A DNA stretch of 40,464 nucleotides from Prevotella sp. CAG:1092 (GCA_000436915.1 HF994184.1:13775-54238); one strand, 5' to 3'; shown: positions 8,362 through 18,186, numbered from the stretch's first letter. Notes: generated by a model not told the origin, from the letters alone. Translations and numbers: made by a program.

Positions 8362-9195
8362 TCAAGAATTGGCAAAGATGCCAAATTCTTCAGGTATTAG
8401 TGGAAGTAGTGGATATTGAAGCCTTAGCTTGGCGATGTTTTCCTTTGTCTTGTTGGCAAAGGCTATATATTCTGCTCCATTGGGATTGAAAGGTCTATGC
8501 CTTATAGCCTCTTTTAGAGGTCGCCAGCTCTCGATGAAGTCTTTGGCTGCATTGCTGAGATATGTTTCTTGCAGTCGTTGCCAAATATATTCCACAGTTT
8601 GGTCGGTAGGGTGGAGCATGTCTTCGCGATAGAAACGATAGTCGCGAAGCTCATCGTTTACAATCTCGTAGGCTGGGAAATAAGTGCAGTTGACATTTGC
8701 TTTAACTAACTTATCAGCAGCCAACTGCAGGGTGGCTTTAGATAGCTGACTACCATGATAGCCATATTTAGCATAGCGGATAGGACTAACCGTTACTACC
8801 ACCTGTACATCCTTATTGCGTGAGTATAGTATGTCTACAGCCTTTTGCAAATACTCAGCACATTCGTCGACAGTAAGTTCTTCTTCATGGAACAAACGGG
8901 CAGGACGCTTACGACAGTTGTCAACAATTTCACCAGTTTCTTTGAGTATGTACACATGGTTGGTGCCAAGCGTAAGGAATGCTACCCTTGGAGCATCCTC
9001 GATACTTTGGATAGTATGAAGGATGCTCGCAGGGTTATACATTACTCCCAAAGGATTTACCGTGGCGAGAAACATCTCGTCGACGAAGCGTTTGCCTATG
9101 TTGTCGGCAAAGCACGAACCTACGAAGAGCATCTTCTCTTGAGGTTCGATGGTAAACTCTGGGGTTGGTATGTCAACTATAGTTCTAAATTCCAT
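8362..9195 (-). CDS. GSCFA domain protein (SGNH-like)
   Basis: The 277-residue protein carries the family-naming motif as MLFVGSCFADNIGKRF (residues 23-38), followed by NPLGVMYNP, a VVTVSPIRY segment and EDMLHPTDQTVEYIW near residue 215. The GSCF serine, and the DxxHP-like end, resemble the nucleophile and Asp/His blocks of SGNH/GDSL hydrolases, so an acyl- or acetyl-esterase role is plausible but unproven for this family. No signal peptide is seen, which suggests a cytoplasmic protein. It lies 24 bp downstream of fkp in the same direction; a link to a modified fucose or glycan intermediate is inference from position. Confidence 0.85.
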   Translation of the reverse strand: MEFRTIVDIPTPEFTIEPQEKMLFVGSCFADNIGKRFVDEMFLATVNPLGVMYNPASILHTIQSIEDAPRVAFLTLGTNHVYILKETGEIVDNCRKRPARLFHEEELTVDECAEYLQKAVDILYSRNKDVQVVVTVSPIRYAKYGYHGSQLSKATLQLAADKLVKANVNCTYFPAYEIVNDELRDYRFYREDMLHPTDQTVEYIWQRLQETYLSNAAKDFIESWRPLKEAIRHRPFNPNGAEYIAFANKTKENIAKLRLQYPLLPLIPEEFGIFANS

Positions 9196-9219
9196 GATAT
9201 TGTTTTATGTAATGAAGCT

Positions 9220-11958
9220 TTAGCTTCTGCTTACTTGTAGACCAGTCTTGCTGAGGCTCATGCCTACAAAGCGTGCATTGCCGTTAGGACGGTTGGCGTT
9301 GAGGATAACCTTAATCCTTGCAGCAGCCTCTGGGTCTTTGGCTACCATAAATAAGTAGCCACCACCACCAGCACCAGGAAGCTTATAGCCTAAGCAAAGG
9401 TCGTCGATGAGGTCAGTAAGTTTCTTAACCTCCAAAGGATTTGTTCCTGCATCGATAGCTTGGTTTTGTAGCCAAGTCTTGCCAACGAGTTTACCCATCT
9501 CCTTGAAGTCGTTGCGCTGAATAGCTTCATACATCTGCAAAGAGTGAGCCTTCATTTCGCGGAGCAATGCCACCTGGTCGTGGTCGTTGAGGAACATTTT
9601 TTGCACAATCTCTGCAAGAATGGTCTTTGCTGTGCGTGTGATACCTGTATAATATAATAGGTGGCAAGCCTGATATTCAGGTTGGGTGTAGAGGTCGGTA
9701 GGCAACCAATGAACGATAGGCTGCTGTTCGAATCCCTTGCAGGTTTGCAGAAGTTTCACTCCTTGCAACACTCCGCCAAACTGATCTTGCCATCCACCAC
9801 CTGTGGTTAGCAACTGCTCCAATACAAGTGTCTTGTGGCAAATCTCGTTTTTATCCCAGCCAAGTGAAAGGAAGTCGTTGATGGTTCCTAATACCGTTGC
9901 TGCAAGCACGCTACTGGTACCAAGTCCGCTTCCTGCAGGTATAGCCGAGAGTAATGTTATCTCTATACCACAACCAAAAGCCATGAGCTGTGACTTTAGG
10001 TCAGGATATTTCTCTTGCGAATATTGTGGTAAGAAGCCTGCTAATGCCAATGCCGCCTTAGGTATAGAGAAAGGACTACCCACGCGCTTGAAGTCAGCAA
10101 GCTGTTCGTAGGTTTCTACAATCTCTGATGCTCCGAGGTCGATACTCTTTAATACTACATGATGCTCACGGCATGGCTTAACGTAGGTTTGAATAGGTTG
10201 TTGACCATTTAGCTCTATGGCAAGGTTTACCACACTTCCGCCTTCCATGAGGCAGAAAGGAGGTGTGTCTGTCCATCCGCCTGCGATATCTATTCTAACA
10301 GGAGAACGTCCCCATACAATTTGGTCGGTAGCAACCTTATTAGACATAGAAGATAGAGTAGGCATGTTGATGCCATTGGCATTTGAAGTCTTCACGATGC
10401 CTTCTCTAAGCAGACCGAAAGCCTTGTCGTTGTCGCCACGGAACATGGCGTCTTTCATTCTTGTGAGCAAAGGTGCAGTGTCTGGTAGAGGTTTTGGCAT
10501 AGCTATGCCATTAGCCTTAAACTCCTTAGCAGCATCGTTGAGGTCGAGCTGATAGAACACGCTATGCTCATAGTTGTCGGCAAGGGCTGACCAGTTGTGC
10601 TTTCTGAACTCTCTTCTTTGTTCAAATAGACGACGTAGATTGGCAGTAGCAGATATCTGCTCAGCACTAATCTTTTGTGCTTTCTCGAATATTGCCTTGC
10701 CTTTACCTTTGTCTTCGCCTTCAGTCTCTTGATTGAGCATGTATCTCAACACAAGTCCTGCTTCATCAATATTGTCGACAATAGGGAATTGAGGTCTTTG
10801 CTGTTCTTCGCCAGCAAAACGGTCGTTGAAACCATAAGGACGAACAACATATTGTGTTTCGCCCATAGGAACGATGTCAATACATTGACCAGGGGCGAGA
10901 GTGATATTCCAGTTGTTCTTAGGTACACCAGTAATGATATTCTTCTGGCTGATGTTCCATCCCTCAGAGATATACGAATTCTCTATCCATACCTCTTCGT
11001 TGCTACTATCTACAGCCTTCTTTGTGATGCTGTTTTGTATGAAGATGCAAGGATGAGGCTTGCGCGAATGGTGCATTATCAGTCGCTGGTCGTTGACCAA
11101 GTTCTGTATTGCGAGAGTAGAAGACAGAAGTTCGTGAGATGTTCCGAAATGATAGAACTCGCCACCAGACAATGGTAATATTGCCACTTTAAGTTCCTTC
11201 ACAGCCTCGTCGTTGAGTGTAGGCTCTGTTCCCATAGCTCCACCAAACTCGCTATACAAGTCGTATTCTCCCTTATGGCTCATCAACACCTTCACAGCCT
11301 TGTCGCTCAATAGCCATATACCAATGTCGGTAAGGTAATAATGATCTTTCTGAATGGTGCCGAGTGTAGCTGGTGACGGTTTCTGAAGCATACACTTCAA
11401 TACCGAAGGAGTATCGCATGACGATACAAATACACCATGATTTTTGGCAATCTCAGGTCCAAGCCACAAACCATAGCAAATCACATCAGCCTCAGGGATA
11501 GGCTGAAGAGGTTGGGTGGTTCGTATCAGCACATCGCCACTAACAATCATTGTATGCAGACTGCTTGGTGCTGCATCCATAATCTTTTTGTAGAGTGGAA
11601 TCTGTAGCGATAGCAAGTCTTGCGACAAGCGCTGTCCACGTTCCCATCTGAATACAGGAACAGGGGTGAGTACCTTGCCCGATGGCGCATAGGCAGGAAG
11701 TCGACGACTCTGACCACCAGCATGAAGCAGCAAGCGCTTCTCTGAAGATAACCATTCATCGAATGTCTTCTGATTATTGGCATCAGAATGTGCCATCTCG
11801 TTTTCGTAAGCCTGAGTTAGCAACCATGTTGTACCACCACCAGAACCAAGCTTGTGGTCTATGGGGTCGTTGGTGCAAAACCATTCCGACTTAGGATAGC
11901 CTGTTATATCGTGAAACCACCCTACAAGGTTAGGTGGCAATGATAATAGTTTTTTCAT
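9220..11958 (-). CDS. fkp: Bifunctional L-fucokinase / L-fucose-1-phosphate guanylyltransferase
   Basis: This 912-residue protein resembles Bacteroides Fkp, starting MKKLLSLPPNLVGWFHD and containing the nucleotide-binding segments KLGSGGGTTWLL (about 36-47) and HAGGQSRRLP (about 79-88) in the N-terminal pyrophosphorylase half. The C-terminal half is a GHMP kinase with WGRSPVRIDIAGGWTDTPP, the ATP loop IPAGSGLGTSS and the terminal LPGAGGGGYLFM. It phosphorylates free L-fucose and then forms GDP-fucose, the donor for fucosylating capsular polysaccharide and surface glycoproteins in Bacteroides. It is slightly shorter than the roughly 949-residue Bacteroides protein. Its place inside a xylose-use run, 5 bp after a secreted glycosidase gene, is unusual. 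Confidence 0.95.
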   Translation of the reverse strand: MKKLLSLPPNLVGWFHDITGYPKSEWFCTNDPIDHKLGSGGGTTWLLTQAYENEMAHSDANNQKTFDEWLSSEKRLLLHAGGQSRRLPAYAPSGKVLTPVPVFRWERGQRLSQDLLSLQIPLYKKIMDAAPSSLHTMIVSGDVLIRTTQPLQPIPEADVICYGLWLGPEIAKNHGVFVSSCDTPSVLKCMLQKPSPATLGTIQKDHYYLTDIGIWLLSDKAVKVLMSHKGEYDLYSEFGGAMGTEPTLNDEAVKELKVAILPLSGGEFYHFGTSHELLSSTLAIQNLVNDQRLIMHHSRKPHPCIFIQNSITKKAVDSSNEEVWIENSYISEGWNISQKNIITGVPKNNWNITLAPGQCIDIVPMGETQYVVRPYGFNDRFAGEEQQRPQFPIVDNIDEAGLVLRYMLNQETEGEDKGKGKAIFEKAQKISAEQISATANLRRLFEQRREFRKHNWSALADNYEHSVFYQLDLNDAAKEFKANGIAMPKPLPDTAPLLTRMKDAMFRGDNDKAFGLLREGIVKTSNANGINMPTLSSMSNKVATDQIVWGRSPVRIDIAGGWTDTPPFCLMEGGSVVNLAIELNGQQPIQTYVKPCREHHVVLKSIDLGASEIVETYEQLADFKRVGSPFSIPKAALALAGFLPQYSQEKYPDLKSQLMAFGCGIEITLLSAIPAGSGLGTSSVLAATVLGTINDFLSLGWDKNEICHKTLVLEQLLTTGGGWQDQFGGVLQGVKLLQTCKGFEQQPIVHWLPTDLYTQPEYQACHLLYYTGITRTAKTILAEIVQKMFLNDHDQVALLREMKAHSLQMYEAIQRNDFKEMGKLVGKTWLQNQAIDAGTNPLEVKKLTDLIDDLCLGYKLPGAGGGGYLFMVAKDPEAAARIKVILNANRPNGNARFVGMSLSKTGLQVSRS

Positions 11959-11963
11959 AACTT

Positions 11964-14651
11964 CTATCTTATTATTTTTTGAGCTTTTCCGTTTTTATCT
12001 TTCTTTATCTTCAAGCCTTTACTTTTAGCTTTAGCTTTGGTGCCATCAATATTATAATAAATTGTAGCTTCTGTTGAAAGCTCTGGCTTGATGTTGTCGA
12101 TGTTATTTGTAAGATCATTCATTACTTCTTTTATCTCTTCTTTAGATAGAGCATAGTTGTAAATCCTAACATCATCAATATATCCCTTGTAATATGGATC
12201 GTTAACAAACTGACTGCGTCCAATATAATTGCGTACAGGCCTTATATCGCTTGGCTTTATAGTTATGCCATTGCTTTCAGCTGCAACTTCGCCATTGATA
12301 TAGATGCGAGCAGTGCCATTGCCAATTGTTACGGTGATATGTTGCCAAGAGTTTGCTGGCATCTTTGTCTTGTATGTCACCTGTTGTTCGTCACCACCAT
12401 TCTTCAACGCCAATCGCATATTTGAATTGTTGCTTGGTGTGAGGAATATATATTGGTCAGTGCCATTACCGAAGTCGAACAGACGTTGCCAACCACTTGA
12501 AGTGTTTGTCCATTTCGTCCATAGAGCGATGGTTATCTCGTCGGAATTTGCTATCGTGTAAGGCAACTGTAGATAGTTGTTGTTAAGATATAGTGCTTTC
12601 TCGCCAGACTTATGTTCTGACACAAAGCCTGCTTTGTTGAGACTTACTGCATCCATGGCATTATCAGTATTGTCGGCAAGAGATTCCTCAAATTGCCAGT
12701 TGGCAATAAGTCCTTTGTCGCCTGTAGGCATAGCATATATAATCTCCGACTTTCGAGATATGTTATCACTCTTGTCGATAGCCTTTACTGCATATTGATA
12801 TTCTTTGCCCTGCTCGCATGTGTTGTCGATGAAGCAAGGCTCTGTAATCTTGCGAGCGATGGTATTCCAGTTTGTGCCGTCAGCATCACCTCTTATTACA
12901 ATATATCCAGCCAAATCGGCTTCGGTATTAGCATTCCATTCCAATCTTACAGCGGCATTACTTGCTTTTGCGTTAAGTCCGCTTGGTATAGCTGGTGCCT
13001 TTGTTTCGCATTCTGCATCCTCAGGAACAAGCTTCCACAATCTTAAATCCTTTTTGGCTTGGGTTGATGTGTCGAGAGCTCCTTGCTGTACATTTATTCC
13101 AATGGTTGTGCTTGAAGAGGCAGCCATAAGATATAGATTCGACTCGCGATTGATAAGATAGTAATAGCCATTGCCTGCATACTTCAGATACCATTGCTCA
13201 TTGCTTGAGTTTTTGCCATCATAAGCCATCACATTTCCACCTACGTAGGTAGAGAAATTCTGTACGTTGATATGTCTACCATCGTTTGCTGATGTTATTT
13301 CATGATAGCTATAGTCACCACCAATGCGGTCGTCGATTGGGTTGATGTCCCATAGTTGAGTACTGTTGAACTTCGCAGCTTTTACCATAGCTATGTTGTC
13401 GGAATTATATTCTGCTGCGACATTCTTTGATGCTTTATTCATCAAGCGGTAGCGGCCTTTGATGATACTTGGCTGAACATCTTCGCCCCATGTTACATCA
13501 ATAACCTTCTCTGCATTTGTTTGACCTTTTTGATAGTCTGTACCTCCAGGTATCGACATGGTGTATTCGTGTGTAGGACCATAGCCGTCGAAATATACCA
13601 TGCGGTCTTTAGATATGAAGTTAAATTCAGAGGTGTTTGCTTGACGTTCTGACGAACCAATGAAAGCTTTTATTTCGTTGGTAGTGTCATCGCGATATAC
13701 AGAAGCTGCAGTCCAAGCATTACGGTTCTCGGCATATCCTATTCTTGAACCGCTATTGCTGATACGACAGAATTCACCACGTGAACGGCTGTCGAAGCCC
13801 CACCATATTCCCATCTTAATTCCGTATTCGGCACCTATCATAGCTTCACCTACGTTGTGCAATTCGTCAGCGTATGGATAGTTGCCATCGTTAGCAACAG
13901 TTTTGAAGAAGTTTGCATAGTTTGTAAAACTTCCATCCAATTGGTGAGTATTCCCCCAATCCACGTATGGTTTTAGTCCATTATACCATTTTAAGGCTTC
14001 GTCGTTATTGAGGGTATTTCCTCCTGTTATTGCAATGTTCTCAAACAGAGGGTATTCGGTTTTTAATTTCTTTGCTATTTCCTTAAAGCTTGCAAGGTTT
14101 CCTTGTCCCCACGAATAGTCAGGTTCATTATATGGAGATATTGCTACAACCTTGTGCTTAGGATAGTTCTCGTTGAGCCATTTCACGCTGGCATTTATAA
14201 GTTTGCACCAATGGTCAACATTGGCAACACCATTTTCAACGTAATATGAAACAATACCTGCTTCTTGGTCTTCGTTGAGTACGATATCAATATCTTTGCC
14301 AACAATATCAATAAGCTTGGTTCTGGTATCAAGTTTCTGTTTTTGTGATGCAGTTAGTTCTTCGTCGTTTATAAGTGGGTATGTGGTTTGGAAGCTACTT
14401 CTCATGATAGAGATGTTGTCCTTACCTATGTGATTGATACCTTTGCGCACATTCTGCTCGCTATCCCATGCTACATCGAGTCCCCAGCGAATAGGCAGTT
14501 TTATACCTTCGCTATTTAATGCGAAAGGAACGAGGGTCGCTCCTGGTGTAGTAGGCGAAAGGTATATGCTTGAAGACTGGCGAGAATCTTGGGCTGAAGC
14601 GGTAGCCATGCAACAAATCATTGCCATTGTTATTAGGTTTATTTGTTTCAT
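11964..14651 (-). CDS. Secreted multidomain TIM-barrel glycosidase (GH30-like) with ricin, FN3 and LamG domains
   Basis: The 895-residue product has a signal peptide (to about residue 20), then a catalytic (beta/alpha)8-type domain to about 390 with NEP at 175-177, so E176 is the probable acid/base; the nucleophile is likely E269 or E275 in VGEAMIGAEYG. This suits clan GH-A and resembles GH30-like enzymes, but the family is not certain. There follow a ricin-type beta-trefoil (about 395-555, with repeated QLWDI, EQWYL and RLWKL elements), a fibronectin type III domain (about 565-655) and a LamG/concanavalin-like domain (about 665-845). The last 35 residues (YYNIDGTKA ... GLKIKK) resemble a type IX secretion sorting domain, so cell-surface placement is likely. 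It lies 5 bp upstream of fkp. Confidence 0.85.
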   Translation of the reverse strand: MKQINLITMAMICCMATASAQDSRQSSSIYLSPTTPGATLVPFALNSEGIKLPIRWGLDVAWDSEQNVRKGINHIGKDNISIMRSSFQTTYPLINDEELTASQKQKLDTRTKLIDIVGKDIDIVLNEDQEAGIVSYYVENGVANVDHWCKLINASVKWLNENYPKHKVVAISPYNEPDYSWGQGNLASFKEIAKKLKTEYPLFENIAITGGNTLNNDEALKWYNGLKPYVDWGNTHQLDGSFTNYANFFKTVANDGNYPYADELHNVGEAMIGAEYGIKMGIWWGFDSRSRGEFCRISNSGSRIGYAENRNAWTAASVYRDDTTNEIKAFIGSSERQANTSEFNFISKDRMVYFDGYGPTHEYTMSIPGGTDYQKGQTNAEKVIDVTWGEDVQPSIIKGRYRLMNKASKNVAAEYNSDNIAMVKAAKFNSTQLWDINPIDDRIGGDYSYHEITSANDGRHINVQNFSTYVGGNVMAYDGKNSSNEQWYLKYAGNGYYYLINRESNLYLMAASSSTTIGINVQQGALDTSTQAKKDLRLWKLVPEDAECETKAPAIPSGLNAKASNAAVRLEWNANTEADLAGYIVIRGDADGTNWNTIARKITEPCFIDNTCEQGKEYQYAVKAIDKSDNISRKSEIIYAMPTGDKGLIANWQFEESLADNTDNAMDAVSLNKAGFVSEHKSGEKALYLNNNYLQLPYTIANSDEITIALWTKWTNTSSGWQRLFDFGNGTDQYIFLTPSNNSNMRLALKNGGDEQQVTYKTKMPANSWQHITVTIGNGTARIYINGEVAAESNGITIKPSDIRPVRNYIGRSQFVNDPYYKGYIDDVRIYNYALSKEEIKEVMNDLTNNIDNIKPELSTEATIYYNIDGTKAKAKSKGLKIKKDKNGKAQKIIR

Positions 14652-14723
14652 AGAATTTAGGTTTTTAAAAAATTTAGTTAGGGATATAAATGCTGCTTAT
14701 TATGAATAGTGATTAGGCTTTTA

Positions 14724-14759
14724 ATTTCCTCTCCCTTTTTTTGAAGAGGGAGAGGAAAT
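14724..14759. repeat. Intergenic hairpin between yfhO and the glycosidase gene
   Basis: ATTTCCTCTCCC (14724-14735) pairs perfectly with GGGAGAGGAAAT (14748-14759). Neither strand has a T-run after the stem, so a classical terminator is not supported. The C-rich/G-rich core resembles the hairpins that bound the DUF559 cassette near 31.3-31.9 kb. Confidence 0.6.
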
Positions 14760-14767
14760 ACAATGTG

Positions 14768-17260
14768 TTATTTTTCTTCTTTCTTTTTCATGAAAGTCTT
14801 TACCAATGCAAATATCAATACCAAAAGGAGAATTGCAGAGGCAATGTAAGCAATGGTTTCAGTATTGTCGACAGTCTTAGGGAAGAATGACAATTCTACC
14901 TTGTGTGCTCCAGGCTTGATGTTGATAGCACGAAGAACGTAGTTTACACGACCAATCTCAACAGGCTGACCATCTACTGTGGCAGCCCATCCTGGATAGT
15001 ATATTTCTGAGAATACAAGTATACCACCCTTGTCGCTCTTCACATCGTAAGCCAAACGGTTGGCATCGTAGGCTGTGACAGTAGCTACAGATGTACCACC
15101 TTGTTCTGTTGCATTGCCAAGGATATCCTTAAACTTCTCGTCAGCAACAGCCTCGTGTCTGAGGTTCAGTTTGCCTAAAGCATCAATCTCTTCATTTGCA
15201 TTCTTAACATAGGTTATCTTGTTAACAAACCATGCGTTGCCAAAAGAGTAGGTGTTCTGGATAGGTACAGTCTGACCGCCCTGCAAAGGCATAATGACAT
15301 ACTTGGTGTTGAGCATATTGAGTACAGGCCAAATAGAATCGCCATTAACCTTTGTCATATCGCCACCAGCTTCTGCTATGGCTCCCATCATAGCTTTCAT
15401 CTCAGGAGCAATATGATAGTCGATGAGCTCCTGATAACGACGAAGCTTAGCAGGATGATAACCACCAATGCTCTTGTGATAGTATGATGTCTCGTTTTCG
15501 TTGAATGTGTTAGAAGCAAGATTCAAAACACGATAGTCGAGGCCCTTGTCCTGAAGTATCTGCTTGTCGCTTTCTGTCATGGTGATAGGAGTATCCTTAA
15601 CGCTTGCCTCTACAAACATGTCGTCGTGCAGATAGCGCTTGTTGACTCCCCACATATCGACACCACACAAAATAATGATACCTGCAACGAGCCATGTCTC
15701 TTTAAGCTTCTTGGCTTTGAAGAGGAGGAGCATCAATGTGCCAATAGCAATAATGATGAATGAACGCCAGCAGTCAGCATCAAACATTGCTTCACGCATA
15801 GCACGGAGGTTTGGTAACATCTGTGAAAGATATTCCTGTGGTATCTGTCGGAATGCCTGCATCTCTTGTGCAGAAATGAAATCTGAGAAGAAGAGTCCTG
15901 GCATAACGAGGAACAAAAGACAGAAGCCTGCTGTCAAACCAAAGCTGATGTATACGAATTTCAACTTTTTGTTTAATATCTCAGGTTCGTCGATAATCTT
16001 CTTTAATGCCATCATCGCCAACAAAGGAATGGTGAATTCGGCTATAACGAGTATTGATGCCACAGTACGGAACTTGGCATACATAGGAATGTAGTCGAGG
16101 AAGAAGTTGGTGAATGGCATGAAGTTATGTCCCCACGATAGTAATATCGAGAGTATTGTAGCTGCAAGTAAAGCCCATTTTATTCCGCCTTTAACGATGA
16201 ACAATCCCAAGATGAACAGCATCATAACGAAAGCACCAACATATACAGGACCGCTTGTTCCTGGCTGGTCGCCCCAATATTGTCCTATCTGCTGATATAC
16301 AGGCATGAAGTTAGGATCTGCCTTCTTCATGGCAGTCTCGTTGCGTGTCAATGGTTCTGAAGCACCACCCTTGGCATTTGGTACAAGGAGTGTCCATGTT
16401 TCATCAATGCCATAGCTCCATTGGGTGATATAGTCACGGTCGAGGCCAGAGCTGGTTTGGTTAGCAGAGTTTGCTTTCACGAGTTCACTCTTGCCACGCA
16501 TACTCTCTTGGCTATACTCCCATGTGTGATATAGGTTAGAGATATTCATGCAAATACCAATCAGTCCACCAGCTGCACAAACAGCTGTTGCCTTAGCAAA
16601 CTGTGCCAACTTCTTTTCTCTGATAGCAGAAACCAAGTAGGCAATAATCATGAAGAGAATGATGAACAGATAGTAGTATGTCATCTGCACGTGGTTGGCA
16701 ATGACTTCAAGGGCTGAGAATAGTGCTGTGAGCACAAATCCCCATAGATATCTTCCTTTATAGCATGTCACAATACCTGCTATTAATGGTGGCAGATAGG
16801 CAAGAGCCTCTACTTTCCAATAGTGACCGGCTGCGATAATAATAAAGAAATAGGAAGAAAAAGCCCAGATTATAGAGCCAAGGACGGCTAACTGGCGACG
16901 GAAGTCGAATGCTCTGAGCAAAATGTAGAAACCGAGTAGGTAGGCAAAAACATACCATACATAGTCGGGAAGCCAAAGATGATAAGCCTTAGCAATGGCA
17001 GAGAGACCTTGTGTACTGTTATAAGAAGGTGCTGTCTGGAATGTTGGCATTCCGCAGAAGGCACTGTTTGTCCAGCGTGTTCTCTCGCCTGTACGTTGAT
17101 AGTATTCGGTAGCCTCATGTCCAAGTCCTCGTCCTGCCTGTGAGTCGTGACGGTAAAGAATACGTCCGTCAAGGTCGGCTGGCATAAAATAGACAAAGGC
17201 AATAACTGCAAATAGTGCTACTACGAGCACTTCTGGTAATAGTCTTTTTATCTTTTCCAT
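14768..17260 (-). CDS. YfhO family multipass membrane protein
   Basis: The 830-residue protein starts with one hydrophobic helix and then a loop containing HDSQAGRGLGHEATEYY and RTRWTNSAFCGMPTFQ, the recognisable N-terminal signature of YfhO proteins. About a dozen further membrane segments follow up to roughly residue 540, then a C-terminal soluble part that includes SEIYYPGWAATVDGQP and INIKPGAHKVELSFFP, also typical of the family, and a last helix before the KKKEEK tail. YfhO proteins are GT-C-fold relatives implicated in glycosylating surface polymers in Gram-positive bacteria; the role in Bacteroidota is unknown. It is first in the minus-strand run but separated from the glycosidase by 116 bp, so co-regulation is uncertain. 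Confidence 0.9.
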   Translation of the reverse strand: MEKIKRLLPEVLVVALFAVIAFVYFMPADLDGRILYRHDSQAGRGLGHEATEYYQRTGERTRWTNSAFCGMPTFQTAPSYNSTQGLSAIAKAYHLWLPDYVWYVFAYLLGFYILLRAFDFRRQLAVLGSIIWAFSSYFFIIIAAGHYWKVEALAYLPPLIAGIVTCYKGRYLWGFVLTALFSALEVIANHVQMTYYYLFIILFMIIAYLVSAIREKKLAQFAKATAVCAAGGLIGICMNISNLYHTWEYSQESMRGKSELVKANSANQTSSGLDRDYITQWSYGIDETWTLLVPNAKGGASEPLTRNETAMKKADPNFMPVYQQIGQYWGDQPGTSGPVYVGAFVMMLFILGLFIVKGGIKWALLAATILSILLSWGHNFMPFTNFFLDYIPMYAKFRTVASILVIAEFTIPLLAMMALKKIIDEPEILNKKLKFVYISFGLTAGFCLLFLVMPGLFFSDFISAQEMQAFRQIPQEYLSQMLPNLRAMREAMFDADCWRSFIIIAIGTLMLLLFKAKKLKETWLVAGIIILCGVDMWGVNKRYLHDDMFVEASVKDTPITMTESDKQILQDKGLDYRVLNLASNTFNENETSYYHKSIGGYHPAKLRRYQELIDYHIAPEMKAMMGAIAEAGGDMTKVNGDSIWPVLNMLNTKYVIMPLQGGQTVPIQNTYSFGNAWFVNKITYVKNANEEIDALGKLNLRHEAVADEKFKDILGNATEQGGTSVATVTAYDANRLAYDVKSDKGGILVFSEIYYPGWAATVDGQPVEIGRVNYVLRAINIKPGAHKVELSFFPKTVDNTETIAYIASAILLLVLIFALVKTFMKKKEEK

Positions 17261-17319
17261 TTGTTTATTATTGATTTCTACTTACAATGATGGCAAGCCA
17301 TCGTTTTTATATATCTCTG

Positions 17320-17327
17320 CAAAGATA
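17320..17327 (-). promoter_or_regulatory. -7 promoter element of yfhO
   Basis: The minus strand reads TATCTTTG, matching TAnnTTTG, about 60 bp before the yfhO ATG. The predicted leader contains a perfect short hairpin, GATGGC/GCCATC, around 17288-17301. No good -33 TTTG is seen. Confidence 0.5.
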
Positions 17328-17392
17328 CAGCAAAAATATGACACGGCATACCTTATTATATGAAAACATTTCGCAGGCTCAGTTTTTTTTCT

Positions 17393-17400
17393 TACTTTTG
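17393..17400 (+). promoter_or_regulatory. -7 promoter element of mtnN-luxS
   Basis: TACTTTTG matches TAnnTTTG and is followed by C. The mtnN start is 34 bp further on. The -33 region is weak. With the yfhO box it forms a divergent promoter pair within 17261-17434. Confidence 0.5.
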
Positions 17401-17434
17401 CAACCCGGAAATAAGAAAATACTCAAATTATATT

Positions 17435-18109
17435 ATGAAAATAGGAATTATAGTTGCTATGGACAAGGAGTTTGCACAGCTTATCAGCTTGCTCGAAGAC
17501 TCAACCAAGGAACGTTGGAACCACAATGATTTCGTTCGTGGCAAGATTGGCAACAACGAAGTGGTGTTGCAACAATGCGGTATCGGAAAGGTTAATTCTG
17601 CTATTGGTGCAGTAGAGATGATAAACCATTATCAACCAGACCTTGTTGTATCTTCGGGTGTTGCTGGAGGTGCTGATATAGAGATGTCACCATTGGATGT
17701 TGTTGTATCTACTGAGTGTACATACCACGATGCATATTGTGGAAGCGAATGCGAATATGGACAGATAATGGGACAGCCAGCTCGATTTAAGAGTCCTGCT
17801 GAATTTGTAGAAAAGGCTTTGAATTGTGGCAATGTTACTGCTGGTCTTATTGTTAGTGGTGAATGGTTTGTAGATAGCAAGGAGAAGATGGCTGATATCC
17901 TTAATCATTTCCCTGAGGCTAAGGCTGTTGATATGGAGAGCTGTTCTATAGCACAGACCTGTCATAAATATCAAGTGCCATTCATCTCGTTCCGAATCAT
18001 CAGCGATGTGCCTTTGAAGGATGAGAAGGCAGCACAGTATTTCGATTTCTGGAATCGTATGGCAGAAGGAAGCTTTAATGTGACCAAGAATTTTATTAAT
18101 AGTCTATAG
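17435..18109 (+). CDS. mtnN: 5'-methylthioadenosine/S-adenosylhomocysteine nucleosidase
   Basis: The 224-residue cytoplasmic enzyme cleaves adenine from S-adenosylhomocysteine and methylthioadenosine. Expected active-site residues are present: E12 in IVAMDKEFAQ, the VVSSGVAGG loop (71-79), E168 in AVDMESCS and D191 in FRIISDVPLKD. The ATG at 17435 was preferred to an upstream ATG at 17360, because the family begins MKIGIIxAM and the promoter box lies between the two. The luxS gene, which acts on its product S-ribosylhomocysteine, follows 77 bp later. Together they recycle SAH and yield the AI-2 precursor DPD. Confidence 0.96.
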   Translation: MKIGIIVAMDKEFAQLISLLEDSTKERWNHNDFVRGKIGNNEVVLQQCGIGKVNSAIGAVEMINHYQPDLVVSSGVAGGADIEMSPLDVVVSTECTYHDAYCGSECEYGQIMGQPARFKSPAEFVEKALNCGNVTAGLIVSGEWFVDSKEKMADILNHFPEAKAVDMESCSIAQTCHKYQVPFISFRIISDVPLKDEKAAQYFDFWNRMAEGSFNVTKNFINSL

Positions 18110-18186
18110 ATATTTGCTGATAGGTTGTTGGCTGTTTGCTAATAGCCATAAGTCTGTTGCAATCATAATAATAAAAACTAAAAGAA

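Noticed and set aside
14724..14759. Hairpin as the intrinsic terminator of yfhO
   Set aside because: No T-run follows the stem on either strand. It is listed as a structural repeat only.
18110..18186. SAH or SAM riboswitch before luxS
   Set aside because: The 77-bp gap has only a small TGGCT/AGCCA hairpin and no recognisable aptamer core.
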